DNA of 64,000 nucleotides, from the NCBI RefSeq assembly GCF_014204865.1, contig NZ_JACHMG010000001.1, positions 682,001-746,000 of the forward strand. The letters run 5' to 3'. The notes beneath the pieces are model-generated. The model was given only the letters and a program-made list of their open reading frames with translations. It was not told where the DNA came from and ran no database searches. This document shows positions 6,796 to 15,229 of the stretch, in pieces (within the stretch, counting starts at the first letter, position 1; every line of letters starts with the position of its first letter). Source of the stretch: Amycolatopsis jiangsuensis (GTDB taxonomy: Bacteria > Actinomycetota > Actinomycetes > Mycobacteriales > Pseudonocardiaceae). The position numbers and the translations under genes were made by a program.

Positions 6796-8345
6796 GCGGC
6801 GCGACGGTGCGCCGGCTGGTCCCGCCGCAGCGGATGGCCGGTTCGAACGGCATCGTGTTCGGCCCGGACGGACGGCTGCACGTCGCGGAGTACCTGGCCG
6901 GACGGGTCAGTGCGGTCGACCCGGCCACCGGCGACGTCGAGGTGGTCACCGGAGCCGGCGATCCGGTGCAGTCGCCGGACGATCTGGCGTTCGGCCCGGA
7001 CGGTTCGCTGTACCTGACCGATCTGGTGCCCGGACGGGTGTGGCGGCGGGTCCCGGACGGTCGCTGGAGCATGGTCACCGATCGCGTCGCGGTGCCGAAC
7101 GGCATCGCCTTCGCCGGCGATCGCCTGTTCGTCAACGAGATGCGGCCCGGCGGCCGGCTGCTGGAGGTGTTCCCGGACGGCGGGGAACCGGTCGTGGTCG
7201 CCGGCGGGCTCGCCATGGGCAACGCGATGCAGCTCGGCCCGGACGGCTGCCTCTACTACCCGCACATGCTGACCGGACAGGTGTTCCGCGTACCGCCGGA
7301 CGGTGGTGCGCCAGAACTGGTGGCCGGCGACGTGCTGTCGCCGGTCGCGGTGCGGTTCGACCGGGGCGGGCTGCTGGTGGTTCTTTCACACGGCCCGGCC
7401 GGGATGGTGACGCGAATCGACCTGTTCGGCAGTGGTGCGCGAAGTGCGGCCCCGTGCGGGATCGGCGGACTGGACAACGCGGCGTTCGACGACGAGAACC
7501 GGATGTTCGTGTCCAGCTACGCCGCCGGCGGCATCGCCGAACTGCACCCGGACGGACGGCGACGGGAGCTCGTGCGGCCGGGGTTCGCCGGTCCGTTCGG
7601 GGTCGCCGTCGACAGCGCGGGGAAGGTGCACGCCGCCGACCACTACCGCGTCACTTCGCCGTCCGAAGGACGGGTGTCCACCACGGACTTCCTGATCTTC
7701 AGTCACGGCATCGCCGCCGACGGCGAGGTGCTGCACGTCACGTCCCAGTACGGCGAGGTGCGCACCTACCATCCGGCGGACGGGCGGAGCCGGGTGCGGG
7801 CCCAGGGCCTGGACCGTCCGGTCGGGGTCGCGACGCGGGAGGACGGCGTGCTGGTCGTCGCCGAGGCCGGTGCCGGGCGGATCGTGGCCATCGACGACAC
7901 GGACGCGGTGACGGTGCTCGCCGAGGGTTTCGCTGCCCCGGTCGACGTGGCGTTCGACGGCGCGCGGTGTTACGTGAGCGACGAGGCGGCTGGTGCGGTG
8001 CTGCGGATCGAGGACGGGCGCGGCGTTCCGGTGCTGACCGGGCTGGCCGCGCCGCAGGGCCTCGCCGTGCGAGACGGTGAGCTGATCGTGCTCGAGACCG
8101 GCAGGCGGCGGCTGCTCGCGGCCGATCCGGGCACAGGTGACACTCGGTTGGTCGCCGGGGACCTCGCGGTCGGCAGCGACCGGGAAGTGCCCGCGCTGTT
8201 CACCCACGGGCTGCCCGGCGTGCCGCGCCGGTTCGCCGGGGTGGCAGTGGGTCCGGGCGGCGCGCTGTACATTTCCGCGGTCGGGGAAGGGTCCGTCGGG
8301 CTCGTCGAGGAGGAAGCCGCGCCGCCCGGTGCGGCGGGAGAGTGA
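6792..8345 (+). CDS. SMP-30/gluconolactonase-like beta-propeller hydrolase
   Basis: A 517-residue protein made of repeated beta-propeller blades. The recurring blade signature is F-G-P-D-G-x-L-x-V/Y (for example VFGPDGRLHVAEY, AFGPDGSLYLTDL, QLGPDGCLYYPHM, AVGPGGALYISAV), typical of the SMP-30/lactonase/NHL superfamily. It is nearly twice the length of a standard 300-residue SMP-30 domain, so it may hold two propellers or one expanded one. It has no signal peptide. Sharing an ATGA overlap with a Baeyer-Villiger monooxygenase, it is best explained as the lactone or ester hydrolase for that product. The reaction is inferred from context, because metal ligands cannot be assigned by eye. Confidence 0.75.
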   Translation: MSGATVRRLVPPQRMAGSNGIVFGPDGRLHVAEYLAGRVSAVDPATGDVEVVTGAGDPVQSPDDLAFGPDGSLYLTDLVPGRVWRRVPDGRWSMVTDRVAVPNGIAFAGDRLFVNEMRPGGRLLEVFPDGGEPVVVAGGLAMGNAMQLGPDGCLYYPHMLTGQVFRVPPDGGAPELVAGDVLSPVAVRFDRGGLLVVLSHGPAGMVTRIDLFGSGARSAAPCGIGGLDNAAFDDENRMFVSSYAAGGIAELHPDGRRRELVRPGFAGPFGVAVDSAGKVHAADHYRVTSPSEGRVSTTDFLIFSHGIAADGEVLHVTSQYGEVRTYHPADGRSRVRAQGLDRPVGVATREDGVLVVAEAGAGRIVAIDDTDAVTVLAEGFAAPVDVAFDGARCYVSDEAAGAVLRIEDGRGVPVLTGLAAPQGLAVRDGELIVLETGRRRLLAADPGTGDTRLVAGDLAVGSDREVPALFTHGLPGVPRRFAGVAVGPGGALYISAVGEGSVGLVEEEAAPPGAAGE

Positions 8346-8355
8346 GGTGGCGGCC

Positions 8356-9027
8356 ATGGCCGGGAAGATCGTGCGGGCGGACCGGGCGAGCGCGACCCGG
8401 GAGGCCATTCTCGTCACCGCGGAGCGGCTGTACGCCGAGCACGGCGTGCACGCGATCTCGAACCGGCACATCAGCGATGCCGCCGGTCAGGGCAACAACA
8501 CCGCGGTCGGCTACCACTTCGGCACCAAGACGGACCTGGTGCGCGCCATCGTCGGGAAGCACTTCGCGCCGATGGAACGGCTGCGTGCCGACCTGCTGGC
8601 GCGGACCACCGGTTCGCGCGAGATCCGCGACTGGGTCGCCTGCATGGTGCGCCCGTCCACCATCCACCTCGACCAGCTCGGCAGCCCCACCTGGTACGCG
8701 CGGTTCATCGCGCAGGTGAGCACCGATCCGGCGCTGCGTGAGATCATCGTCGAGGAGTCGATGAACTCCGACGTGATGGTCCGCGTCGTGGACGGTCTGA
8801 ACGGCTGTCTGCCCGCGTTGCCGCCCGAGGTCCGCGCCGAGCGCGGCGACATCTCGCGGCACCTGATGATCCACCTGCCCGCCGAACGCGAGCGCGCGCT
8901 CGCCGAGGGCACGCCGACCCCGCGGGCCACCTGGCAGGACGCGGCGGACGGCCTGATCGACGCGATCGCCGCGATGTGGCTGGCGCCGGTCACCCCGGCG
9001 AGCGGTGGCCCGGCAGCACGGGACTGA
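8356..9027 (+). CDS. TetR-family regulator of the monooxygenase operon
   Basis: ATG at 8356 follows GAGGTGG just after the propeller stop, giving 223 residues. The N-terminal helix-turn-helix is clear (REAILVTAERLYAEHG, then ISNRHISDAAGQGNNTAVGYHFGTK), with the family Y-H-F-G-x-K ending near residue 60. The remainder is an all-helical ligand domain. As third gene of the operon it probably controls the palindrome at 4915-4936. It does not resemble KstR2 in the recognition helix, so it is not an obvious regulator of the adjacent steroid genes. Confidence 0.85.
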   Translation: MAGKIVRADRASATREAILVTAERLYAEHGVHAISNRHISDAAGQGNNTAVGYHFGTKTDLVRAIVGKHFAPMERLRADLLARTTGSREIRDWVACMVRPSTIHLDQLGSPTWYARFIAQVSTDPALREIIVEESMNSDVMVRVVDGLNGCLPALPPEVRAERGDISRHLMIHLPAERERALAEGTPTPRATWQDAADGLIDAIAAMWLAPVTPASGGPAARD

Positions 9028-9082
9028 CCCGAGACGGGAACGGGTTCCTGCCTCGGATGCGTGGTTCGACGTCCCGTCGGCT

Positions 9083-9110
9083 TGTCCAAATCAAGAACGT
9101 GTTCTAGTTT
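9083..9110 (+). promoter_or_regulatory. Promoter and KstR-type operator of the ring C/D operon
   Basis: The palindrome AGAACGTGTTCT (9094-9105), flanked by A and A, fits the KstR consensus TnnAACnnGTTnnA except for its first base. A -35-like TTGTCC (9083-9088) and -10-like TAGTTT (9105-9110) are spaced 16 bp around it, so a bound repressor would cover the promoter. The predicted transcription start falls at about 9117-9118, the ATG of the next gene, and no ribosome site precedes that ATG, suggesting a leaderless transcript. Confidence 0.65.
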
Positions 9111-9117
9111 TGCACGT

Positions 9118-9891
9118 ATGGAGACGGACCTGGGTCTGACCGGTGCGGTAGTACTGGTGACCGGAGGCGTCCGCGGGGTGGGCCGGGGCATCAGCCAGGT
9201 GTTCGCGGCGCACGGCGCGCGGGTGGTGGCCTGTGCGCGCCGGGAGCCGGCGGCGCCGGTCGACGGGGTGGCGTTCCGGCCGTGCGACGTGCGGGACGCC
9301 GGCCAGGTCGCGGAGCTGGTGGCCGGGTTGACCGGTGAGTTCGGCCGGCTGGACGTGGTCGTGAACAACGCGGGCGGAAGTCCGTTCTCCCCGGCCGCGG
9401 AGGGCTCGCCGCGCTTTCACGAAAAGGTCGTCGGCCTGAATCTGCTGGCTCCGTTGCTGGTGGCGCAGCAGGCGAACGCGGTGATGCAGCGGCAGGACGG
9501 CGGCGGCGCGATCCTGATGATCTCCAGCGTGAGCGGGACCCGGGCGTCTCCGGGGACCGCGGCGTACGGGGCGGCGAAGGCCGGGCTGGACAACCTCACC
9601 GCGAGTCTGGCGGTGGAGTGGGCGCCGAAGGTGCGGGTGAACGCGCTGGACGTGGGCATGGTGCGCACCGAACAGGCGCAGCTGCACTACGGGAGCGCGG
9701 CCGCGGTCGAGGCGGTCGGGAGGACGGTGCCGCTGGGCCGGCTTGCCGAGCCGGGGGAAGTCGGGCAGTGCGCGGCGTTCCTGGCTTCGGGGCTGGCTTC
9801 TTACGTGTCGGGTGCGACGTTGCGGGTGCACGGCGGTGGCGAGGTGCCCGCGTTCCTTGCGTCGGCGGACGTGAATCGGGAGGGTTCGTGA
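9118..9891 (+). CDS. SDR oxidoreductase, Rv3549c-like
   Basis: A 257-residue classical short-chain dehydrogenase/reductase. It shows a cofactor motif T-G-G-V-R-G-V-G near residue 14, NNAG near 81, catalytic Ser in MISSVSG and YxxxK in YGAAKAG near 152. It is the first gene of the plus-strand operon and shares a GTGA overlap with the second SDR. In Mycobacterium tuberculosis two SDR genes (Rv3548c, Rv3549c) sit beside echA20-ipdABC in the HIP regulon; this pair occupies the same place. The substrate should be a hydroxyacyl-CoA or ketoacyl-CoA of the ring-D side, but the precise step is not established. Confidence 0.8.
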   Translation: METDLGLTGAVVLVTGGVRGVGRGISQVFAAHGARVVACARREPAAPVDGVAFRPCDVRDAGQVAELVAGLTGEFGRLDVVVNNAGGSPFSPAAEGSPRFHEKVVGLNLLAPLLVAQQANAVMQRQDGGGAILMISSVSGTRASPGTAAYGAAKAGLDNLTASLAVEWAPKVRVNALDVGMVRTEQAQLHYGSAAAVEAVGRTVPLGRLAEPGEVGQCAAFLASGLASYVSGATLRVHGGGEVPAFLASADVNREGS

Positions 9892-10796
9892 GCGAATTGT
9901 GCCGGGACCGCGTGGTCATCGTGACCGGCGCGGGCCGGGGGATCGGGCGGGCGCACGCGCTGGCGTTCGCCGCGGCGGGCGCCCGGGTGGTGGTCAACGA
10001 CGTCGGCGTCGCGCTGGACGGTTCGGCCACCGGGGAGGGCCCGGCCGCCCGGGTGGTCGCGGAGATCGAGCAGGCGGGCGGGAAGGCGGTGCCCAGCACC
10101 GACGACGTCGCCGATTTCGCCGGCGCGGAGAACCTGGTGCGGACCGCGGTGGAGAGCTTCGGCGGGCTGGACGTGCTGGTCAACAACGCGGGGTTCGTCC
10201 GCGACCGGATGTTGGTGAACCTCGGCGAGGACGAATGGGACGCGGTGATCCGCGTCCACCTCAAGGGCCACTTCGCCTCCCTGCGCCATGCCGCCGGGTA
10301 CTGGCGGGGCGAGGCGAAGGCCGGCCGGACGCCGGACGCGCGGGTGATCAACACCAGCTCCGGGGCGGGTTTGCTCGGCAGTGTGGGGCAGGCCAACTAC
10401 TCGGCGGCGAAGGCCGGGATCGCCGGGCTGACCGTGGTCGCGGCGGCCGAACTGGGCCGGTACGGGGTGCGGGTGAACGCGATCGCACCGTCGGCGCGGA
10501 CGCGGATGACCGAGGAAGTGTTCTCCGCGGCCATGGCCCGTCCGGCGGACGGGTTCGACGCGATGGCGCCGGAGAACGTGTCGCCGCTGGTGGTGTGGCT
10601 GGGCAGTGCCGAATCGGCCGGCGTGACCGGCCGGGTCTTCGAGGTCGAGGGCGGGAAGGTGTCGCTCGCGCAAGCGTGGCGGCACGGGCCCGAGGTGGAC
10701 AAGGGCGGCCGTTGGGACGCGGGCGAGCTGGGGCCGGTGGTGGAGAAGCTGCTCGCCGAAGGGCCGGAGCCCGAACCCGTGTACGGGGCGAGCTGA
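9888..10796 (+). CDS. SDR hydroxyacyl-CoA dehydrogenase, Rv3548c-like
   Basis: GTG start at 9888 overlaps the previous stop (GTGA); 302 residues. Features are TGAGRGIG at the NAD site, NDVGVALDG typical of the multifunctional-enzyme-2-like (peroxisomal MFE) hydroxyacyl-CoA SDRs, NNAG, and YSAAKAG. A C-terminal extension of about 50 residues (KVSLAQAWRHGPEVDKGG...) matches that subfamily and the roughly 304-residue Rv3548c. It probably oxidises a 3-hydroxyacyl-CoA formed by the enoyl-CoA hydratase step. The next gene starts within its stop codon (TGATG), so the two are translationally coupled. Confidence 0.82.
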   Translation: MSELCRDRVVIVTGAGRGIGRAHALAFAAAGARVVVNDVGVALDGSATGEGPAARVVAEIEQAGGKAVPSTDDVADFAGAENLVRTAVESFGGLDVLVNNAGFVRDRMLVNLGEDEWDAVIRVHLKGHFASLRHAAGYWRGEAKAGRTPDARVINTSSGAGLLGSVGQANYSAAKAGIAGLTVVAAAELGRYGVRVNAIAPSARTRMTEEVFSAAMARPADGFDAMAPENVSPLVVWLGSAESAGVTGRVFEVEGGKVSLAQAWRHGPEVDKGGRWDAGELGPVVEKLLAEGPEPEPVYGAS

Positions 10797-11536
10797 TGGG
10801 CGTCGGCACGAAACGCGACGGGCACGTGGAGATCGTCACCGTGGATTTCCCGCCGGTGAACGCGCTTCCGGTGCGGGGCTGGTTCGAGCTGGCCGACGCG
10901 GTCGCCGCGGCGGGGCAGGATCCGGAGGTGCACGTGGTCGTGCTCCGGGCCGAGGGCCGCGGGTTCAACGCGGGAGTGGACATCAAGGAAATCCAGCGCA
11001 GCGCGGATTTCCAGGCGATCGTCGGCGCGAACCGGGGCTGTTACGCGGCTTTCGGTGCGGTGTACGACTGCGCGGTGCCGGTGGTCGCCGCGGTGCACGG
11101 ATTCTGCCTCGGCGGCGGGATCGGGCTGGCCGGCAACGCGGACGTGGTGCTGGCCTCCGAGGACGCCACCTTCGGCGTGCCGGAGGTCGAGCGGGGCGCG
11201 CTGGGTGCGGCCACGCACCTGGCCCGGCTGGTTCCGCAGCATCTGATGCGCACCCTGTACTTCACCGCGCGGACGATCACCGCGGCGGAGCTGCACGCGC
11301 ACGGTTCGGTCTACCAGGTCGTGCCGCGTGCCGAGCTGGACGAGGCAGCGCTCGGCCTCGCGCGGGACATCGCGGCCAAGGATCCGCGCGTGATCCGGGC
11401 CGCGAAGGAAGCGTTGAACGGTATCGACCCCCAGCAGGTGCACCGCAGTTACCGGTTCGAGCAGGGTTTCACCTTCGAGCTGAACCTGCTCGGCGCGTCC
11501 GGCGAAGCCCGGGAGGAGTTCCTGAATGGCCGATAA
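10796..11536 (+). CDS. echA20: EchA20, steroid ring D-opening crotonase hydrolase
   Basis: A crotonase-fold protein of 246 residues, almost exactly the length of M. tuberculosis EchA20 (247). Crotonase signatures seen: ALPVRGWFELADAV, the CoA/oxyanion loop RGFNAGVDIKEIQ, and HGFCLGGGIGLAGNADVV. EchA20 hydrolyses ring D of the bicyclic HIEC-CoA intermediate in cholesterol catabolism (established for the mycobacterial enzyme). Orthology rests on length, motif style and strict synteny with ipdA, ipdB and ipdC downstream. The ipdA start lies 11 nt inside this gene. Confidence 0.85.
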   Translation: MGVGTKRDGHVEIVTVDFPPVNALPVRGWFELADAVAAAGQDPEVHVVVLRAEGRGFNAGVDIKEIQRSADFQAIVGANRGCYAAFGAVYDCAVPVVAAVHGFCLGGGIGLAGNADVVLASEDATFGVPEVERGALGAATHLARLVPQHLMRTLYFTARTITAAELHAHGSVYQVVPRAELDEAALGLARDIAAKDPRVIRAAKEALNGIDPQQVHRSYRFEQGFTFELNLLGASGEAREEFLNGR

Positions 11537-12386
11537 GCGGATGACGGTGGACGAGGTGGCCGCCGAGGTCCGGGACGGAATGACCGTCGGGATCGGCGGC
11601 TGGGGGTCACGGCGCAAGCCGATGGCGCTCGTGCGGGCCCTGCTGCGCACACCGGTGAAGGACCTCACGGTGGTGTCCTACGGCGGTCCGGACGTGGGCT
11701 TGTTGTGTGCCACGGGGAAGGTGTCCCGGGTCGTGTTCGGCTTCGTGACACTGGATTCGGTGCCGTTCGACCCGTGGTTCGGCCGGGCGCGGGAGACCGG
11801 GGCGATCAGCGTCACCGAGTACGACGAGGGCATGTTCGGTGCCGCGCTGTCGGCGGCCGCGCAACGGCTGCCGTTCCTGCCGACGAGGGCCGGGCTGGGG
11901 TCCTCGGTGCTGCGTACCAATCCCGGGCTGCGGACGGTCCGCTCCCCGTACGCGGACGGGGAAGAGCTGGTGGCGGTGCCTGCGCAGGAACTCGACGTGG
12001 CTTTGGTGCATCTCAACCGTGCGGATGCCCGCGGCAACGCGCAGTACCTCGGCCCGGACCCGTACTTCGACGACCTGTTCTGCCTGGCCGCGAAAAAGCG
12101 ATTCGTGTCCGTGGAGAAGGTCGTGGAGACCGCGGACCTGATCGCCGGGGGGCCGGTGCAGTCGCTGCTGCTCAACCGCGGCAGCGTGGACGGGGTCGCG
12201 GAGTCCCCGCGCGGGGCACATTTCACCACCGCGGTGCCGGATTACGGCCGGGACGAGCGGTTCCAGCGGCATTACGCGGCCTGCGCGAAGGATCCGGACG
12301 CGTGGCCCGGCTTCGCCGACCGGTTCCTCTCCGGCGGCGAAGCACAATATCTGTCCGAAGTGGACAAGTTCGGGGCGGTGGCATGA
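11526..12386 (+). CDS. ipdA: IpdA, COCHEA-CoA ring-opening hydrolase alpha subunit
   Basis: A 286-residue class I CoA-transferase-fold subunit. The N-terminus (MTVDEVAAEVRDGMTVGIGGWGSRRKPMALVRALL) and the glycine-rich GIGGWGSRRKP loop are typical of IpdA. In actinobacterial steroid degradation IpdA and IpdB form a heteromer that hydrolyses ring C of COCHEA-CoA rather than transferring CoA. ATG preceded by GGAGGAG within the echA20 3' end. IpdB follows with a 4-nt overlap, as expected for stoichiometric subunits. Confidence 0.9.
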   Translation: MADKRMTVDEVAAEVRDGMTVGIGGWGSRRKPMALVRALLRTPVKDLTVVSYGGPDVGLLCATGKVSRVVFGFVTLDSVPFDPWFGRARETGAISVTEYDEGMFGAALSAAAQRLPFLPTRAGLGSSVLRTNPGLRTVRSPYADGEELVAVPAQELDVALVHLNRADARGNAQYLGPDPYFDDLFCLAAKKRFVSVEKVVETADLIAGGPVQSLLLNRGSVDGVAESPRGAHFTTAVPDYGRDERFQRHYAACAKDPDAWPGFADRFLSGGEAQYLSEVDKFGAVA

Positions 12387-13105
12387 ACGCGAGCAGGGCC
12401 GAGATCGCGGTGGTGGCGGTCGCCGAGCTGTTCCGTGGAGACGGGGAGATCGTGGCCAGTCCGATGGGGACGATCCCTTCGCTCGGTGCGCGGCTGGCCC
12501 GGCTGACCTTCGAACCCGATCTGCTGCTGTCCGACGGGGAGGCGTATCTCGTCGACACCGAGGACGTCGTCGAAGGATGGCAGCCGTTTCGCAAGATGCT
12601 CGACACCGTGGTGCCGCACGGGCGCCGGCACGTGGTGATGGGCGCGAACCAGGTCGACCGGTACGGCAACCAGAACATCTCCGCGATCGGTGACCACGAG
12701 CGGCCGGTCAAACAGCTCCTCGGCGTGCGTGGCGCGCCGGGCAACACGGCCAACCACCGCACCAGTTACTGGGTTCCCCGGCACAGCAAGCGGGTCTTCG
12801 TCGACGCTGTCGACGTCGTTTCCGGGGTCGGCTACGACAACGCGGCCAAGGCCGGGCTGCGGTTCCACGACGTGCACCGCGTGGTGACGAACCTGGGGGT
12901 GTTCGACTTCGCCACCGCGGACCACCGGATGCGGGCGGTGTCGCTGCATCCCGGCGTCACCCGCGACGAGGTGGCGGAGGCGACGTCGTTCGAGATCGAG
13001 CTGTCCGGCGCCGGAATTTCGCGTGAGCCCACCGGCGACGAGCTGCGGTTGATCCGCGAAGTGCTCGACCCGCAGGGATCGCGGGAGAAGGAAGTCCCGT
13101 CGTGA
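12383..13105 (+). CDS. ipdB: IpdB, COCHEA-CoA ring-opening hydrolase beta subunit
   Basis: A 240-residue CoA-transferase beta-like subunit. Visible are [30 protein letters not shown], the conserved DGEAYLV segment, [13 protein letters not shown], and GPGG-equivalent [11 protein letters not shown] in place of the catalytic-Glu loop of true transferases. That agrees with the hydrolase role known for IpdAB. It partners IpdA and overlaps both neighbours by 4 nt (ATGA and GTGA). Confidence 0.9.
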   Translation: MNASRAEIAVVAVAELFRGDGEIVASPMGTIPSLGARLARLTFEPDLLLSDGEAYLVDTEDVVEGWQPFRKMLDTVVPHGRRHVVMGANQVDRYGNQNISAIGDHERPVKQLLGVRGAPGNTANHRTSYWVPRHSKRVFVDAVDVVSGVGYDNAAKAGLRFHDVHRVVTNLGVFDFATADHRMRAVSLHPGVTRDEVAEATSFEIELSGAGISREPTGDELRLIREVLDPQGSREKEVPS

Positions 13106-14175
13106 CGCTGCCGACCGCGCTGACCCGGCTGGCCGGGATCGAGCATCCGGTGGTGCAGACCGGGATGGGCTGGGTCGCCGGCCCGCGGCTGGTCTCGGCG
13201 ACCGCGCAGGCCGGCGGGCTGGGCATCCTGGCCTCGGCGACCATGACGTTCGCCGAACTGGAGAAGGCGATCGCGGAGGTCAGGCAGCGCACCGGACGGC
13301 CGTTCGGGGTGAACCTGCGTGCCGACGCCGTGGACGCGGCCGACCGCGTGGACCTGCTGATCCGCGAAGGCGTACGGGTGGCGTCGTTCGCCCTCGCCCC
13401 GCGCAAGGACATGATCGCCAAACTGCACGACCACGGGGTGCTGGTGATCCCGTCGGTCGGTGCGGCCCGGCACGCGGAGAAGGTCGCGGCGTGGGGCGCG
13501 GACGCGGTCATCGTCCAGGGCGGGGAAGGCGGCGGGCACACCGGCGGCGTCGCGACCACGCTGCTGCTGCCGTCGGTGCTCGACGTGGTCGACATCCCCG
13601 TGGTCGCGGCCGGCGGGTTCTTCGACGGACGCGGGCTGGCCGCCGCGCTCGCCTACGGTGCGGCCGGGGTCGCGATGGGCACCCGGTTCCTGCTCAGCAA
13701 GGAAAGCACCGTCCCGGACGAGGTCAAGCAGGTCTACCTGGACCAGGGACTGGCCGGCACGGTGGTCACGCGCCGCGTCGACGGCCTCCCGCACCGCGTC
13801 CTGCGCACCGAACTGGTCGAGCAGCTCGAACGCACCGGCCGGGTGCGCGGCCTGGTCCAGGCCGCCCGCAACGCGCTGCGGTTCCGCAGGCTGACCGGCC
13901 TGTCCCCGGCCGCGATGGTCCGCGAAGGACTGGCGATGAAGCACGGGAACGCACTGAGCTGGAGCCAGCTGGTGATGGCCGCGAACACCCCGATGCTGCT
14001 GCGGGCCGGGCTGGTGGAGGGCCGCACCGACGCCGGGGTGCTCGCGTCCGGTCAGGTCGTCGGCATGATCCACGATCTGCCCAGCGTCGAGGAGATCGTC
14101 CGGAGTACCGTTGGTCAGGCGACGGAAATCCTGCGGGGACTCGGTGCGGACGGAGAGCAAGGATCGTGGAGCTGA
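13102..14175 (+). CDS. ipdC: IpdC, FMN-dependent nitronate-monooxygenase-family enzyme
   Basis: GTG start in a GTGA overlap; 357 residues, as in Rv3553/IpdC (355). A TIM-barrel flavoenzyme of the NMO/2-nitropropane dioxygenase superfamily: [33 protein letters not shown] at the N-terminus, the FMN-phosphate loop [11 protein letters not shown], and [30 protein letters not shown]. In the HIP pathway IpdC is assigned the ring C double-bond step before EchA20 acts. Its 3' end overlaps the F420-dependent dehydrogenase by 10 nt. Confidence 0.88.
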   Translation: MTLPTALTRLAGIEHPVVQTGMGWVAGPRLVSATAQAGGLGILASATMTFAELEKAIAEVRQRTGRPFGVNLRADAVDAADRVDLLIREGVRVASFALAPRKDMIAKLHDHGVLVIPSVGAARHAEKVAAWGADAVIVQGGEGGGHTGGVATTLLLPSVLDVVDIPVVAAGGFFDGRGLAAALAYGAAGVAMGTRFLLSKESTVPDEVKQVYLDQGLAGTVVTRRVDGLPHRVLRTELVEQLERTGRVRGLVQAARNALRFRRLTGLSPAAMVREGLAMKHGNALSWSQLVMAANTPMLLRAGLVEGRTDAGVLASGQVVGMIHDLPSVEEIVRSTVGQATEILRGLGADGEQGSWS

Positions 14176-15170
14176 AGGTCGGGTACAAGGCGTCGGCGGA
14201 GCAGTTCGGACCTCGTGAGCTGGTGGAGTTCGCGGTCCGGGCCGAGGAGCTGGGGCTGGACTCGGTGTGGGTCTCGGACCATTTCCTGCCCTGGCGGCAC
14301 GAGGGCGGGCACGCGCCGTGGGCGCTCGCCTGGATGCCGGCGGTGGCCGAGCGGACCAGCCGGGTGCAGATCGGCACCAGTGTGCTCACGCCCACGTTCC
14401 GCTACAACCCGGCGGTGATCGCGCAGGCGTTCGCGACCATGGCCCTGCTGTCCGGCGACCGGGTGATCCTCGGCGTGGGGACCGGCGAGGCGCTGAACGA
14501 GATCGCGGTGTCCGGTCGGGAATGGCCGGAGTTCAAGGAGCGCTTCGCGCGGCTGCGGGAGTCGGTCCGGCTGATGCGCGAGCTGTGGACCAAGGACACC
14601 GTGGACTTCGAGGGCGACTACTACCAGCTGGTCAACGCGCGGATCTACGACCGCCCGGAGCGCCCGGTGCCGGTGTACGTCGCCGCAGGCGGCCCGGTGG
14701 TCGCCAAGTACGCCGGCCGGGCCGGCGACGGGATGATCTGCACCTCGGGCAAGGGCATGGACCTCTACACCGAGAAGCTGATGCCGGCCATGGGCGAGGG
14801 TGCGGCCGCCGCGGACCGCGACGCCGCCGGGGTGGACCGGACGATCGAGATCAAGATGTCCTACGACCGTGATCCGAAGCAGGCGCTGGAGAACACCCGG
14901 TTCTGGGCCCCGCTGTCGCTGACCGCGGAGCAGAAGCACAGCGTCTCCTCGGCCGAGGAGATGGAGCGCCTGGCCGACGAACTGCCGCTCGAGCAGGTCT
15001 CGAAGCGCTGGATCGTGGCCTCGGACCCGGACGAGGCGGTCGCCCAGATCAGGCCCTACCTCGACGCGGGCCTGAACCACCTGGTCTTCCACGGCCCCGG
15101 CCACGACCAGGAGCGCTACCTGACCCAGTTCGCCGAGGACGTGCTGCCGAAGCTGCGTGCCCTCGCCTGA
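14166..15170 (+). CDS. fgd: F420-dependent glucose-6-phosphate dehydrogenase (FGD1-like)
   Basis: GTG at 14166 gives 334 residues, aligned end to end in my memory with mycobacterial Fgd1 (336). Identical blocks include [68 protein letters not shown] and [13 protein letters not shown]. The catalytic set is present as His39, Trp43 and Glu108 (Fgd1 His40, Trp44, Glu109). The enzyme oxidises glucose-6-phosphate and reduces cofactor F420. It is the last gene of the steroid operon, overlapping ipdC by 10 nt, which is an unexpected setting for it. Confidence 0.92.
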   Translation: MELKVGYKASAEQFGPRELVEFAVRAEELGLDSVWVSDHFLPWRHEGGHAPWALAWMPAVAERTSRVQIGTSVLTPTFRYNPAVIAQAFATMALLSGDRVILGVGTGEALNEIAVSGREWPEFKERFARLRESVRLMRELWTKDTVDFEGDYYQLVNARIYDRPERPVPVYVAAGGPVVAKYAGRAGDGMICTSGKGMDLYTEKLMPAMGEGAAAADRDAAGVDRTIEIKMSYDRDPKQALENTRFWAPLSLTAEQKHSVSSAEEMERLADELPLEQVSKRWIVASDPDEAVAQIRPYLDAGLNHLVFHGPGHDQERYLTQFAEDVLPKLRALA

Positions 15171-15187
15171 GCCCGAGGTCCGGATTT

Positions 15188-15220
15188 CCGGTGTCCGTGC
15201 GGGTCTCGCACGGACACCGG
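15188..15220. terminator. Strong bidirectional hairpin terminator
   Basis: CCGGTGTCCGTGCG (15188-15201) pairs perfectly with CGCACGGACACCGG (15207-15220) across a 5-nt loop: a 14-bp GC-rich stem exactly between the convergent fgd and fadA6 stops. No U-tract, as is common in actinomycetes. Confidence 0.85.
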
Positions 15221-15229
15221 CGGCCGGGT

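Noticed and set aside
8356..9027. TetR considered as KstR2 for the adjacent steroid genes
   Set aside because: Its recognition region and length do not resemble KstR2 as I know it, and it is coupled to the monooxygenase operon.
13491..15170. Long frame beginning inside ipdC
   Set aside because: Only the part from the GTG at 14166 is a real protein (Fgd); the upstream half is ipdC out of frame.
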